Shown here: in pieces, positions 21,361-31,785 of the stretch | Layout: each line of letters opens with the position of its first letter | Position numbering within the stretch: the stretch's first letter is position 1 | DNA from: Cudoniella acicularis | Lineage: Eukaryota > Ascomycota > Leotiomycetes > Helotiales > Helotiaceae | Assembly (NCBI GenBank): GCA_013054445.1 | Contig: JAAMPI010000568.1 | Span: 1-31,991, forward strand | Direction of reading: 5' to 3' | Length of the DNA stretch: 31,991 nucleotides | Program-made: the position numbers and the translations under genes | The notes under the pieces: generated by a model | What the model was told of the DNA's origin: nothing | What the model saw: only the letters and a program-made list of their open reading frames with translations | The model's database searches: none

Positions 21361-21945
21361 AAGGACCCGGGACAAGATCACTCTCACCTTCCTTGCTGGA
21401 ATGACGATGTTGAGGTTCGTGCTACGGCGGAGGCTTTTGATGTTGGTATTTTTGTCAGCGAATTGAACGTCTTGGATAGTTGGGAAGTTGTGTCGACCGA
21501 GCCGAGGATGAGGTGTTCGTTCTAGTTTAGATGCGGTACTCTTGTGGATTGGCGCGGGGGAGACATACAACATTTGAATTTTATATAATACAGCATTGCA
21601 TACCATCGTGGGATGACTAGGTGCTTTGGAGAGAAATTGAGGTTGTCAGTACGAATATGTGACTATAAATTCCAAAGTGATGAAACGAAACGCAAAGTGA
21701 ACAATAAACTATTAGAGGCAGAAATTAGTCCACTGGGACATCGCTTTGGAAGAGAAGATGATAAATGCTGCGCAAGACAGTGTAAAGTATCACAACAATC
21801 AGGGGAGTTGGTTTTCATCCATTTCCAAACGCAGGTCAAATTTCAACAGAGTGATTGGTTAATATTATCATTAGAGACTCAGGTGTATTCATCATTCATG
21901 GATAGTCCGGTGCCCTGCGCAAGGAGCGCTCCTGCCCGAAATTTT
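21361..21945. other. Convergent spacer before the GH17 gene
   Basis: This contains the 3' ends of the small basic protein gene (+) and the GH17 gene (-). An open frame at 21613-22074 runs antisense into GH17 and is a shadow of it. Nothing else is recognised. Confidence 0.55.
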
Positions 21946-22833
21946 CTAACAGGCCAAGTTGTAGATAGGATTACGGTTCGAATCGATGACACCGAACGAA
22001 GGACTGGCAGAAAAGTCTTGAAGTGTGTACCAAAATGTGTGTCCAGAATTGAAGGCCGAGCAAGCAACGGATGACCAGTACTGTTGGGCATTTGCCACGC
22101 TTGGAAAAGCTTGGTTTTCAGTTGGTCCGGAAGTAGGCCATCCTGTCTCGGTGATCCAAACCCACGCACCAGGCTTGACATTGTTGACGACATTCCTGAC
22201 GGCCTGCACAGAGTCCCAGAACAAGGTGTAGCCTTGGTCAATCGGGTTGGCTTCTGTACTCTGGAAGTATGGGTAGCCGTCCGTGCCGATGAAGTCGGAG
22301 GCTTGAATTACAGCAGTATTCGCCCCACTGACCCATGCTGTCCAAGTATCGACATGTCCAACCTGCACATTTGTGCTATATCCAGGAACCGTCGAGAGCA
22401 TTCCTCTGACATCGTAGATTTGTTGTGCAAGTGTACTCGCCGTCGTGTCGCCCCGATATAAATCTTCGCTACCCACACTGACCGCCACGATCCATCCAAA
22501 TCCGTATTGTTGTACCGCAGAGAGGAGGGCTTGTTTTTCGGCATTGTAATGGTTCGCATCTTCGGCCCAGACACCAACGAGGATTGTTCCTCCAGTGGCG
22601 ATTGCTGCTGGCACAGCATTTGCAAGTGTGTTGCAATCGGAAGAGGCATAGACTCGTATACTGCCGAAGCCACCAGGGAGACTTTTCATTGTGTTGAAGT
22701 CATTTTCCCAATCGGATTGGGACTTGCAGGCGCCATTTGCGAGATTGGCTTGGACGTTGAAGCCTTTCCAATATGCGTTTGCTCCAGTGGCGAGGGAGGC
22801 TGCGAGAGCCAAGGCATATGCTGCTGCTTTCAT
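21946..22833 (-). CDS. Secreted GH17 beta-1,3-glucanase
   Basis: This is a single-exon gene of 295 residues with a signal peptide (MKAAAYALALAASLATGANA). The GH17 barrel is clear: YWKGFNVQANL, SIRVYASSDCNTL, the acid/base Glu near 123 in VGSEDLYRG, and the nucleophile Glu near 229 in WITETGWPTSG. It ends after the FWYTLQDF and FGVIDSNRNP motifs with no Ser/Thr-rich tail or GPI signal, so the product should be freely secreted or loosely wall-bound. Fungal enzymes of this type remodel their own wall glucan or act on beta-1,3-glucan such as plant callose; sequence alone does not separate endo- from exo-type or transferase activity. Length is normal for the compact members of the family. Confidence 0.93.
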   Translation of the reverse strand: MKAAAYALALAASLATGANAYWKGFNVQANLANGACKSQSDWENDFNTMKSLPGGFGSIRVYASSDCNTLANAVPAAIATGGTILVGVWAEDANHYNAEKQALLSAVQQYGFGWIVAVSVGSEDLYRGDTTASTLAQQIYDVRGMLSTVPGYSTNVQVGHVDTWTAWVSGANTAVIQASDFIGTDGYPYFQSTEANPIDQGYTLFWDSVQAVRNVVNNVKPGAWVWITETGWPTSGPTENQAFPSVANAQQYWSSVACSAFNSGHTFWYTLQDFSASPSFGVIDSNRNPIYNLAC

Positions 22834-24546
22834 AATGAAGGAAATGGTATTAATGATATTAACGAAGGTGTGGAAATAGGTATGAGATCGCTCCGAGCAG
22901 AGAGGGCACAGGAGAGGTGATGGAGGAGAGAAGAGAGGTGGAGTTGAAAAGAAGGAGAGGGGAAGTGCTACCTGTCTTCATACTTAAGTAGATCGCATGA
23001 CCCAGTTTTCGTGCAAACAGCTATTCATCCGGACGCACTTTCTCGTGTTTCTCAATGTCATTCGGGAGAGACAATGTTTTTTTTTTTACGGGGATGGAAG
23101 TTGACATGGCGAGTGGAACTTTCCCGGCACTAAATTTGCTGCTATATTTAGACATGCCAATGCCGGAAGCCGGTGGGGTTTGCAGGAAATATAATCTTAA
23201 TTGGACGACCAAATTATTTTCTCTTTGGCTTTCGAAATAACTTTCCTTGGAAACCCCGCTTATTGGACAGATTGCTTATTGAATAATGCTCGTGGGTCTT
23301 AGGGAGGTTGGAGGGCTTTTCCCTGGCCAGCTCTTTTTGACCTCGTTCTTGGCGTTACAAATTTTGATAACGGTCTCCCAGTGGAGCCAGAGCAAGACTC
23401 CTTGATCTGGATAGGATCTGCAAAGTTATCCTTGAGGTTCTCGTATTTTTATTTTACCTAACAGCGGAGTCACAACCTCACACGATACTTCAGCATGTTC
23501 AGCAATCGGACATTCCAATGTTGCACCATTTTTACACAACAAATCTCCATCACAGCGAACGTTACCTCTGTTGGCGTTGCATGATGAATGACAAACGCTG
23601 AATGACCTTTTCTTTGTCGAACCTAGTCAAACTTTCGTTACCAGTCAACTGTTAGATGTGTCGAATTTCAATGGGAAGTAAATTCAGTCGAATTGCTTTT
23701 GAATTTTATTCGCGAGCAGTGTGCTTAAATATTCACGTTCAAAATGGCCAAGTGTTCTATAGCATCTACAAATCTTAAAGTCAAGATTCTAATAGGGTGG
23801 CGCGATGGCGCCGATGCAAGCGATGCGTGTTTTTCACCCCGCAATATTTCTAAGGGGCATTTTTTGGTATTGGCTCGTAAAGCCGGCGAGACCCTCAGTC
23901 CTGGGCTTCCAATAGACGATGCGACACATAATCGTCGAAAAGTTCGTTGAGCGAAAACAACCCCCTCCGGAAACGCATGTTGAACCTCGTGATGCCAGAA
24001 ATCAGCTGTTCTGAAGATGTCTGAATGGGTGCTCAATTGTTGAATCACAACCCCAATCAATGGCAACCATCCCAAATAGGGTTTCCTAGCGTACTACAAC
24101 CCTATAATACGAGAAGCGATTTTTATCGCACCATCGCTTCCCTTGCAAACATAATCTTACATTGGGAAAAAAAGCCGTTACCAGCTGCCTTGAAGAGACA
24201 CCTGCATTCCCATATGCAGCAAACCTTAAAAGAGTGGCACTCTGATGTCACTGTGAGAATCTGACAGGTACCGAGTTGCGGGGAAGTTTGCTTGAAGAAT
24301 TCCGGTGGAATTGATCCGATGCACGTATGATTGTGGTCAATTTATCCGCTTCTGTTATTCCGATTCCACGTGGTTTGCACCTAAGAATTGTACTTACTAA
24401 GTATGAGTAAGTATTCTGAGTTAGGATTGCAGCGTGCTTTGCTGTTCTATAAGACAGATAATTCAGGTGCCATTTTATACCTAAGTGCTAAAATATCGGC
24501 AACTTCAATTCCTCATACAAACGAGTCGATATTCTTGAATTTTATT
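22834..24546. other. Long intergenic region
   Basis: This holds the GH17 promoter and the upstream region of the secreted protein gene. Open frames at 23725-24075 (-) and 24025-24264 (+) have no support. No repeat or RNA gene is evident. Confidence 0.5.
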
Positions 24547-25291
24547 ATGACTTTCCTACTCTTTCGATTAATCGTGATAATCTTTACTCTCACTACTGTA
24601 ACTTCCGCAGCTAGCGTTTTGTCTCGTCAAACTCCGTCTAACTACTTCTGCGATGAGACCGGAGGTGGCTACGGTAACTTCTCAGTTTACAACACGCAAA
24701 CAGGCGAAACAGTTGGATGCTTGGATGAGTATGCACGTTGGGTAGTTGATGGGTCTTGTGCCCTTTTCAACACTGTCCAACACATTGGTGGTGAGGATTT
24801 TCCCCCACCTAATTTCTTTGCATAACGGAAGGGAAATGAAAACCAGGCGCTTTCAAAGAGAGCATGAGATATAATTTACAACTTCTTGATATTTTTCAAT
24901 TTCAGGGGGAGAAAACAACGAAGACTGGCTCCAAACTGCTGCCGGCTTTTGCCTTCTCGAACCCGATTCCGCCATCCAAAACGGGTTTCTATTTTACTGT
25001 GACCCCTCAATCCCATTCAACGAGGACACTACTACCCTGTTCACCGCTCGTGCACTTTATCCCTTCTCCTGTCCCATTCTCCCACACCAGAAAGTTGCTA
25101 AACAAATATTTCTTGGCTTTTAGTGTATCCAGCTTCAACCCGAAGCTGGACTCAGCAGATATGAAGGCCATGTTGTTTACTCTTAAACTGCTTTGGAGCA
25201 GCCGGTTGGTGACCAGGCAATGAATGTTACTTATCAACCCCTGACGGGTGCGGTGGGGATTCCGATTAAGCTTTTTTGGCAGGCAGCTTGA
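24547..25291 (+). pseudogene. Secreted cysteine-containing protein, 3' part interrupted by two stops
   Basis: The start at 24547 gives a signal peptide (MTFLLFRLIVIIFTLTTVTS). Exon 1 runs to 24790 and an intron at 24791-24905 (GTGAGG...TTTCAG) joins exon 2, which opens GENNEDWLQTAAGFCLLEPD. Six Cys are seen before the first stop (about 35, 58, 71, 97, 113 and 137). The frame meets TAG at 25121-25123 and TAA at 25184-25186, yet keeps a protein-like sequence in the same frame up to TGA at 25289-25291 (for example QAMNVTYQPLTGAVGIPIKLF). Both stops can come from CAG and CAA by one C-to-T change at CpA. It could be a 153-residue functional protein ending at 25123, or a broken longer one. A 30-nt intron just before 25121 would be too short. 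I do not recognise the family. Confidence 0.55.
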
Positions 25292-25761
25292 GGTTCTCGG
25301 TTCTGAAAGGTGAGGGGCACGGACAGCGGCCAAGTTGGAATTCACGTTCTGGTTAAAATTAAAATTGAAAAGATATTTATGTGTCATGTTAGACTTGATC
25401 TAAGTGAGGTATCTAAGTAAGATTGTGTATGAATGAGACCTCGAAAACGCGAACCTTCAACATTGAGATGTAGAAAGAGAGTCCTGAAATTCATACCGGC
25501 CTAGCGAAAGAAGCCTAGAATTTTGGCGGTTTAGGGGCTAACCCTTTGCATTGGGGGGAAGGGTGTATTTTGTAATTCTAGTTACATTTCCTTTTTCGCT
25601 ATTTGAAATTGACGCAAGATTTTTGTTCTATCCCTAAATAAAATACTGAATTGTACGCGGAAGCTCTCATCGAAATGGTGATCCGCCCGCTAAGCGATCC
25701 AACGCCACGTTTTGTCTTAACCCTCCCTCATCCTGCCGAACAGCTGCTCTGGTCTCGGCAT
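25292..25761. other. Intergenic region
   Basis: The 3' flanks of the secreted protein gene (+) and the DUF7702-like gene (-). The plus-strand frame at 25651-25965 is antisense to the last exon of the latter. Nothing else is recognised. Confidence 0.5.
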
Positions 25762-26631
25762 CTATTTCACAACGCCCTTCGTGGTTTTCCTCAAATTGTG
25801 CGTTGCGAGCCCCACAAAGACAAATCCAAGAACAGCAATAAGCTCTGGTATGAAGCTGAGACCGATTTTCAAACCCATATTCTCGCTCATCAAGTTGAGA
25901 TTTTTCGAGGGAGCAACGATGGCGAGGACGCTGTAGAGTACTCTGATGCTAGCGAAGGGGAGTGAAAATAAGACGGCGTACAATAACTAGTTCATCAGGT
26001 TAGCAAATCAATTCCTAACCTGTACAAGTGTAAGTTTAAGCATACCATAGTTCCACCACTAAAGCCTGGAGTATCTTTCGTCCGCTGGCTCAACAATAAA
26101 GAAAACAAACCCCATATAATGAGCACCACCCACGCAAGTAACAGTACAATTATTCCGACTTTAAGAAGAGCTAAGGTCCCAGAACTCACGGCACCACCCT
26201 TGAATGCGGAGCTCCCACAGACGATGAGCGCCAGGCCAGTTATCACGATGAAATGGTAGCAGGCAATGATCGGCCACTCTCTGGCTGCGCGTAGTTTTGC
26301 ATTCCTATAAGAACGTCTGTTTGTAAGAATTAGTATCAAGAGACTTGGAAAATCATGAGGTGGTGGAGGCTTACGCTTCATGGAGAATTCCAGAAATCCC
26401 AATGAGAAGCGGGGATAGACCAATACTTGAAATTGTAGCAGCCGTAGTACTTGGTGTGCCACTATTATCTGCACTGATGGATAAAGCACCACCGACAATT
26501 CGGAGGCTGCAGAACGCGAGAATGTAAAACCAGCCAAGGATACCGGGACGGCCGTGGCGGATCAAGATGTAGATGGTTGGAAATGACAGCGTTAGGTAGA
26601 TGGCAAGTTGAACTTTATCGAGAGCACTCAT
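25762..26631 (-). CDS. DUF7702-like fungal seven-span membrane protein
   Basis: Exons 26631-26375, 26304-26046 and 25986-25762 encode about 246 residues. The introns, 26305-26374 (GTAAGC...TAG) and 25987-26045 (GTATGC...TAG), keep the frame. The start gives a short N-terminus and then a first span (VQLAIYLTLSFPTIYILI). Further spans include the stretch around GWFYILAFCSLRIVGGALSI, GLSPLLIGISGIL, the FIVITGLALIVCG region, VGIIVLLLAWVVLIIWGLF, LYAVLFSLPFASIRVLYSVLA and a last one before a basic tail. Conserved motifs seen are RHG, the CSLRI segment and GLSPLL. The family is confined to fungi and its function is unknown; it has the general layout of a seven-span receptor-like protein. The gene looks intact. 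Confidence 0.78.
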
Positions 26632-27644
26632 TTTTGATAGACTGGAGGTGAATCTCTTCCGACTGTTGGATACGCAAGGTCGTGATCATAAATGGATTTT
26701 TGGGTTAATTTGGAGTTTGAGGAGCGCCTTTGGGGTAATGTTGTTCCTGTTTTTGACTTCTGGAATTGAAGAAGTAGCACAGTGTGATAGAGGAGACAAT
26801 GACTAGGAGGGTTCTCATCTTGTCTTTGGGATATTTAAGATAAAGCAGCAAACGCCATTCAGCTAGGAGGAAAGAAGTGTGGGAAGTAGGAGAAGGAGGA
26901 GGCGTGGCCACAATCCTAAGCGCCGGCTGGCTGCATAACTAGCGCTGATTAAATAGAGTTGTTTTGCAGAAGCTGGGTTTCAAGAGTTTATCTAATTTAT
27001 AATGAATTATCGAAGAACCTTACCATAACTTCTTATCCGTCCCCTTGTTTAGTATACCAGAAATCACGGATGTATTTTCGATTGGCCGGAAACTGACAGC
27101 AAACCTCTTTTAACATAGCAAAAGGTTTTTTATTTATTTTGTATTAATATTGTATCTTTTATCCTTCTAGGCTACTTTAGAAGTCAAAATTATGAGCAGT
27201 TGATATAACGAGAGAGAAAACACTTGAATATTCTACTAGTATTTTATGTAGTTGAAGAAAACATTTTAAATGTATATTATAAAACCCCCTGATAAATACG
27301 AGGGCGATCTAAAAAAGAGTGAATGGCGGAAGCGCTCCCTGTGACTGAATAATAAGCGGTATGCGTCTGCCTGCCTGCATGATTGGCCAACGAAGGAGAG
27401 TGATCATGCAGCGAGCGAGTAACCCTGTCTAAACGATACCGAGCTGAACTTCGGACTCGGAAAAGCGTATTATTGGCCGATATCTCAATTTTTAATTTTG
27501 CAGAAAATCCTCGGTATCGTTCCTACGAAACCGATCATACAATTGTTGAGCATCACGACCAGTAACCTTATCGATTCCCCTGCAGTTGGATTGCGGCTCG
27601 GATTAGAGAGGAAGCAGGAGGAGTTCATCTGCATCGAGTTGGAA
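26632..27644. other. Intergenic region, partly AT-rich, with inverted repeats
   Basis: Upstream regions of the DUF7702-like gene (-) and the second Zn2Cys6 regulator (+), which are divergent. About 26990-27320 is AT-rich without a gene. Two inverted repeats lie nearer the regulator and are listed separately. Confidence 0.5.
27375..27460. promoter_or_regulatory. Two inverted repeats upstream of the second Zn2Cys6 regulator
   Basis: CTGCATGAT (27375-27383) and ATCATGCAG (27403-27411) are perfect 9-bp arms, 19 bp apart. CCGAG (27439-27443) and CTCGG (27456-27460) are 5-bp arms, 12 bp apart, and contain the CCG/CGG triplets that Zn2Cys6 dimers read. Both lie 185-270 bp before the start codon. 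Autoregulation is possible but unproven. Confidence 0.35.
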
Positions 27645-29169
27645 ATGCCTCGGTTGTATCACACGAAGTCAAAGACTGGGTGTGAACGGTGTCGAGCTCG
27701 TCGAGTAAAGGCAAGTTGTTCTTTTTACCTTGCTTGTGTCAGTACGTGATAGTATCTTGCTTGGATTGCTGCCGGCTTTTCAAACATGCTGAATGTATGA
27801 GAAGAGTGGTCGCAAGGCGCGAAAGCATGGTGGATAGGAGCCTATGGTCCTACCAATACCCTAAAAGACCCCCAAAGTCCCGTGCCTCTAACCCATATAC
27901 CTGGGTCCAGACTTGTGCATCCGAGACATGCCACTGACTTTGCCACAGTGTGACGAAAACAAGCCACTTTGTAACAACTGCCACCGCCATGGAGTACCAT
28001 GCAGTTACAGAAATCCAACCCAGAGTTCTTCCAAATCACTTTCCTCCAATCCTATCAAGCCAACAGAGCCAGTAGAACCAGCAGAACCAGTAGAACCAGT
28101 AGAACCAGAAATAGATCTCCTTCAAGAATACGATTTACCCAACCTCTCTCTAGGGCCGCCAGATATCCACGAGGAATGGGCCAGTGAAACGCCCTATTCA
28201 TCCGAAATCGACGATGTAACCATCTTCGACCTCCGCGAATCCACATCCCGCCGCTTGCTGGAACTCCGCTTGCTACAAAACTACATCACAGAAACAAGCA
28301 AGACCTTCGGAGCATGTCACCACGCCGCCATCCGCCACACGTGGTCCGTGGAAATACCCAAGCTAGCATTCCAAAACGTAAGCCTGCTTTACCAGATCTT
28401 CTCCATCTCAGCCCTACACCTCCTCAAATCGGAGCCGGATAACCGCGAGCTACTCATTGCAAGAGAGACGTACCAGGGCCTTGCGTCGCGTGAACATCGA
28501 CGCGCGGTTGCGAAATTAAGCTCGAAGAGTGCTGATGCTGTTTGCTGCACTTCGAGCTTGATCTTTATAGACGCATTCGCATCGCTGCAAGAGCGAGCAA
28601 TCGAACCGTATGAACCGCCCATGGGATGGCTGTATATGGCTAGAGGAGCTGGATCGATATTTAAGATCGGAATAGATAACCTGCTGGACCCGCAGGACCG
28701 CAAGGAAGCGAAGATACTGGCTATCTCGGATCCGCAACCCTATTTTGAGAATGCAAATAAGTTGTTCGAAGAAGAAAATAGAGGCAGTTTGTTGGGCTTG
28801 CTTACTCAAGACATCCCAGGTGAGGAATGGAATCAAGCAACACGGGAAGCGTACGAGAAGGCGCTGAGTTATATTGGGTGGGTGCAGCGTACGATTGACG
28901 ATGGCGAGAATGTACTTGGTGTCTGTAGGAGATTTATGGCGTTTGCGATCTTAGCCCCGAAAAGCTTCATCGAGTTTGTAGAGGAGAGACGTCCACGGGC
29001 GCTGGTTATTCTTGCCCATTTCTTTGCTCTTGGATTCCAGATGCGGGAGATTTGGTGGGTTGGGAAGACTGTCCAGAGGGAGATTCAAGGGATTCAGAAC
29101 GTGCTACCACCAGAATGGCAGCCGTTGATGGTTCAACCTTGTTTGAAGGCCGGGCTGATTATCGCCTAA
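27645..29169 (+). CDS. Zn2Cys6 transcription factor with a GC-AG intron in its zinc cluster
   Basis: Exon 1 is 27645-27710 and exon 2 27949-29169, about 428 residues. The zinc cluster has Cys at 13, 16, 23, 30, 33 and 40. The intron (27711-27948) starts AAG|GCAAGT, the textbook form of a GC donor, and ends CTGACTTTGCCACAG. Only this donor gives the needed six residues (RARRVK) between the second and third Cys; the GT four codons' width upstream (CGA|GTAAAG) would leave four. After the cluster comes a linker with an imperfect EPV/EPA repeat (residues about 55-75; DNA near 28062-28108 in 9-bp steps), then a helical region (LLELRLLQNYITETSKTFG; LLYQIFSISALHLL) that resembles regulators of the Upc2/sterol-uptake-control type. 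Target genes cannot be read from sequence. The reading frame is otherwise intact. Confidence 0.85.
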
Positions 29170-29603
29170 ACTGGCAGAAAATGGTGAGAAAGCTTACCTG
29201 ACTTAGAACTATAACCTGGATGGTGAAGAGCGATTCTCAAATTGTGCTAAGTCTATATACCGAAATTGGAAAGCTTTGACTGTAGCTTGATTGTTGAGCT
29301 TAGCGTCTAGATTTTTTTATCTTGTTTGAGGAGAGACGCCCACCTATGCGCATTAGTTATTGTTACTCATTTTTCACTCCTGGATCACAGATGAAAGATT
29401 TTTAGTTGGTTGGAAGAATTGTTGATAACCAAAAATTTAGGGAGAGGCCTATGGTTTTAGCGGTTCAGGGGTTCGTCCGGCGACCTGGACCCCTGTTTTA
29501 ATCAGGCTGAGCCCCTGAAGTATTAATATTATCTGAACTCTTTTTCAATTACGTGACCTGCACCAGCTACTGTGAGAATAAAAAAAAAATTAATAACAAC
29601 CTC
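29170..29603. other. Convergent spacer
   Basis: The 3' flanks of the second regulator (+) and the GNAT gene (-). It contains short T- and A-rich runs and no recognised gene. Confidence 0.55.
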
Positions 29604-30224
29604 TCACGGATCATTCCCCAAGTCCTCCCCAGCCAGATCCTTTCGAAAAAAGCTAACATCAACCTTCCTCCCATCCGGCATCATCGCATATTTCCCACAC
29701 ACACCCNNCTCCTCCCACCCAACCCTCAAATAAAATTCCCTCGCCGCACTATCCTTCACAGTACTCAGCGTCAATAACTCCTTGCCTCTTCCTTTAGCGA
29801 ATTCCTCCACGTGTCGCATTAGCTTTCGTGCGAGGCCGAGCCGCCGATAAGAGGATGAGATTATCAGTTTGTTAATCTCGGCGCGGTGTGAGTGTGTTGG
29901 TTTCGGGGACGCTGCCAATTGTACTACGCCTATTAGTGTTGGTAGTGTTCTGGTTGGGGTTAAGGTTGATGTCGATGTGGATGGGAAGAGTGGTGTAGTG
30001 AGGATAAAGAGGTAGGTTAGCGTTGGAGTTTTTTCGATTTCTGAAGCGACATCGAGCCAGTATTTGTTTGCGCCTTCGGTTGATAAGTTGGAGAGAAACC
30101 CGAGAGAGTTGCCTTCTTCAACGCTTTCTTGGAGGAGGTGCGTGAGTGAATCTTTGTCGTGAAGCACTTCGGCTGCAGTAGTAAGCCTTGTGATTGCATA
30201 GCTGTCTATGGCCTCTTGAGGCAT
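29604..30224 (-). CDS. GNAT-family N-acetyltransferase
   Basis: A single exon of 206 residues. The GNAT core lies in the C-terminal half: a beta strand ending in LIGVVQLA, then motif A (INKLIISSSYRRLGLARKLM), where R-R-x-G-x-A forms the acetyl-CoA pyrophosphate loop, followed by the helix HVEEFAKGRG, the strand ELLTLSTV and the AREFYLRVGWEE motif B. A Pro/Thr/Ser-rich insert of about 20 residues lies before the LIGVV strand. Two N bases at 29707-29708 leave one residue unknown, right after GWEE. The acyl acceptor is unknown; the short single-domain form resembles small-molecule or toxin-resistance acetyltransferases, but it could equally act on a protein. No signal peptide is seen, so it should be cytosolic. 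Confidence 0.85.
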   Translation of the reverse strand: MPQEAIDSYAITRLTTAAEVLHDKDSLTHLLQESVEEGNSLGFLSNLSTEGANKYWLDVASEIEKTPTLTYLFILTTPLFPSTSTSTLTPTRTLPTLIGVVQLAASPKPTHSHRAEINKLIISSSYRRLGLARKLMRHVEEFAKGRGKELLTLSTVKDSAAREFYLRVGWEEXGVCGKYAMMPDGRKVDVSFFRKDLAGEDLGNDP

Positions 30225-30903
30225 AATGTCTGGACTTGTATTACGTATAATATCTGAAATATTTTTTTCGTTAATGAATTTAAAGTTCTTTGCAAAATGG
30301 TGGTGGTTTTAAATTCGAATGGAGGATATATGCAGTGTTGCAGGGTCCCGTGGATTGTGAGTCATAATTGTGGTAATTATAGATTCATTCGTACCTACAG
30401 CTGATCCATCTTTATCAGGTTTACTATTATTTAACCCCCTCTCGATAAAGGTGTGGAAAGATCTCCGAACAAAAAGTCGCAATTTCGGAATTTGTTTTAC
30501 TATTTAGTAGTAACGTATCAACTTGAGTATAAACAAAATATATACTTCGCCTGTAGACAAATTCGATTCCTAGGTGCGTTTGAATAATCGAAAGAGCCTT
30601 CTTTTCGAACTTATAAATTATTATCTGCACTTCAATGATTGAAATACTTATGTTGGGAATGATCAATCTACTTGCACTTTGTTCTGGCAAGGCTACATCG
30701 ATGTCTTATTTAACCAAAAAATGACACTAAACCAGAAAACAAGGATTTGCTAAGCCCCCACATGTTTACTCAGCCCCTTTGCACCTCCTGAACTTCCCAG
30801 TTCTTGGCCAATATAATCCTCATACTCCTCTTTGACAAATCCCCAATAATCAGAGCTTCTGATTCATATTGTAAGTTCTTCCTATCAACGCATCAAACCC
30901 GAC
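30225..30903. other. AT-rich intergenic region
   Basis: Promoter side of both the GNAT gene (-) and the coiled-coil protein gene (+). The minus-strand frame at 30427-30690 is not supported. Nothing else is recognised. Confidence 0.5.
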
Positions 30904-31362
30904 ATGGCTTCCCATACAGGTTCTACTGCAGCCTCCGATGACGAGACCATATACACATTTGGATCTCAACCTCACAGCCGAATCCAACAGGCCCGCTCAC
31001 TTTCAGCCCCTCTACCACAAGGAGGGATCCAGCTCACCGCCGTACAACGACAAGTCCTCTTTGAACAAGAACTCGAAGCCCAAAGATTCCGCACCCAACT
31101 ATTGCGCGAAGCTTTTGAAGTGGACCAAGCTTGATTGGATGAACTGCATCAATTGCGTTTGGAAAATGAGCGAAAGTTGCATGGTGCGAGAATGAAGATG
31201 GTGGGGCAGAAAGATGGCGAGGATAACGAGAAATTGGAAACCAAAGAAGGCGAGAAAGGGGTTAAGGGTGGGATTGAAAGTGGTGACGGGGATGATATTA
31301 GGGAGGAAAGGGAGGCAGAGCAGAGAAGGAGATCGCTTGAGGAGTTGCTTCGTTATAGTTAG
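30904..31362 (+). pseudogene. Hydrophilic coiled-coil protein frame interrupted by an in-frame TGA
   Basis: The start at 30904 opens 76 codons, then TGA at 31132-31134, then 75 more codons in the same frame to TAG at 31360-31362. The N-terminal part is Ser/Thr-rich. From about residue 48 (QRQVLFEQELEAQRFRTQLL) to the end the sequence is strongly charged and helical, and the heptad-like pattern runs straight across the stop (DQA before, LDELHQLRLENERK after). This makes one ancestral protein of about 152 residues likely. CGA to TGA (a CpG transition) would explain the stop. No intron with usable splice sites removes it cleanly. I do not recognise a family. A 76-residue product or stop readthrough remains possible. 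Confidence 0.5.
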
Positions 31363-31623
31363 CTCACTGAGGTGAAATACAAGAGGAATACTCAAAGAAA
31401 GAAAAATACATGAATTTTCAACCTTTTCGGTGACTTGCAGCAGAATGTCTTGCTACGACAGTAAGGCTTGAGGCATGGTTTCGCTCAGCCCCGTAGCTTG
31501 CTCTCATCATCTATATCCCCTCGCCCTGTTGAACTTCAATTCCAATTTATTCTTGAATTTGTCGTAGGAGAACATCAACCCGACTTCTTTATTCGTTCCC
31601 TCACATCTCTCAGGAAGCTCAAA

Positions 31624-31785
31624 ATGGCATTACACGCAACCCCAGCAGCAGACTCCGACAGCGAGCGTGCAGCTACTCACGCAGCCTCGCCCACTACAAC
31701 TACGGGAGAATCTCGGATTTTCAGCCTACAGTCACCGGCTCTTCTCCTCCCAGGTCTAGGCTGCTCGATGGGTACCCGTGGGTAG
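31624..31785 (+). CDS. Short Ala/Thr/Ser-rich reading frame ending inside a repeat element
   Basis: An AAAATGG start at 31624 opens 53 codons rich in Ala, Thr and Ser with two acidic residues (MALHATPAADSDSERAATHA). The stop at 31783-31785 lies within the hairpin element that begins at about 31773. It may be the first exon of a host gene cut by an insertion, or the N-terminus of a protein encoded by the element. No family is recognised. Confidence 0.3.
   Translation: MALHATPAADSDSERAATHAASPTTTTGESRIFSLQSPALLLPGLGCSMGTRG

Noticed and set aside
21966..21990. GGTTCGAATC word like a tRNA T-loop
   Set aside because: It lies within the GH17 coding region and no matching acceptor, D or anticodon stem surrounds it.
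21613..22074. 153-codon plus-strand frame
   Set aside because: Its 3' part is antisense to the GH17 gene and the rest has no support.
11628..22833. Secondary-metabolite gene cluster
   Set aside because: A regulator and an oxidoreductase are present, but there is no PKS, NRPS, terpene synthase or other backbone enzyme in the window.
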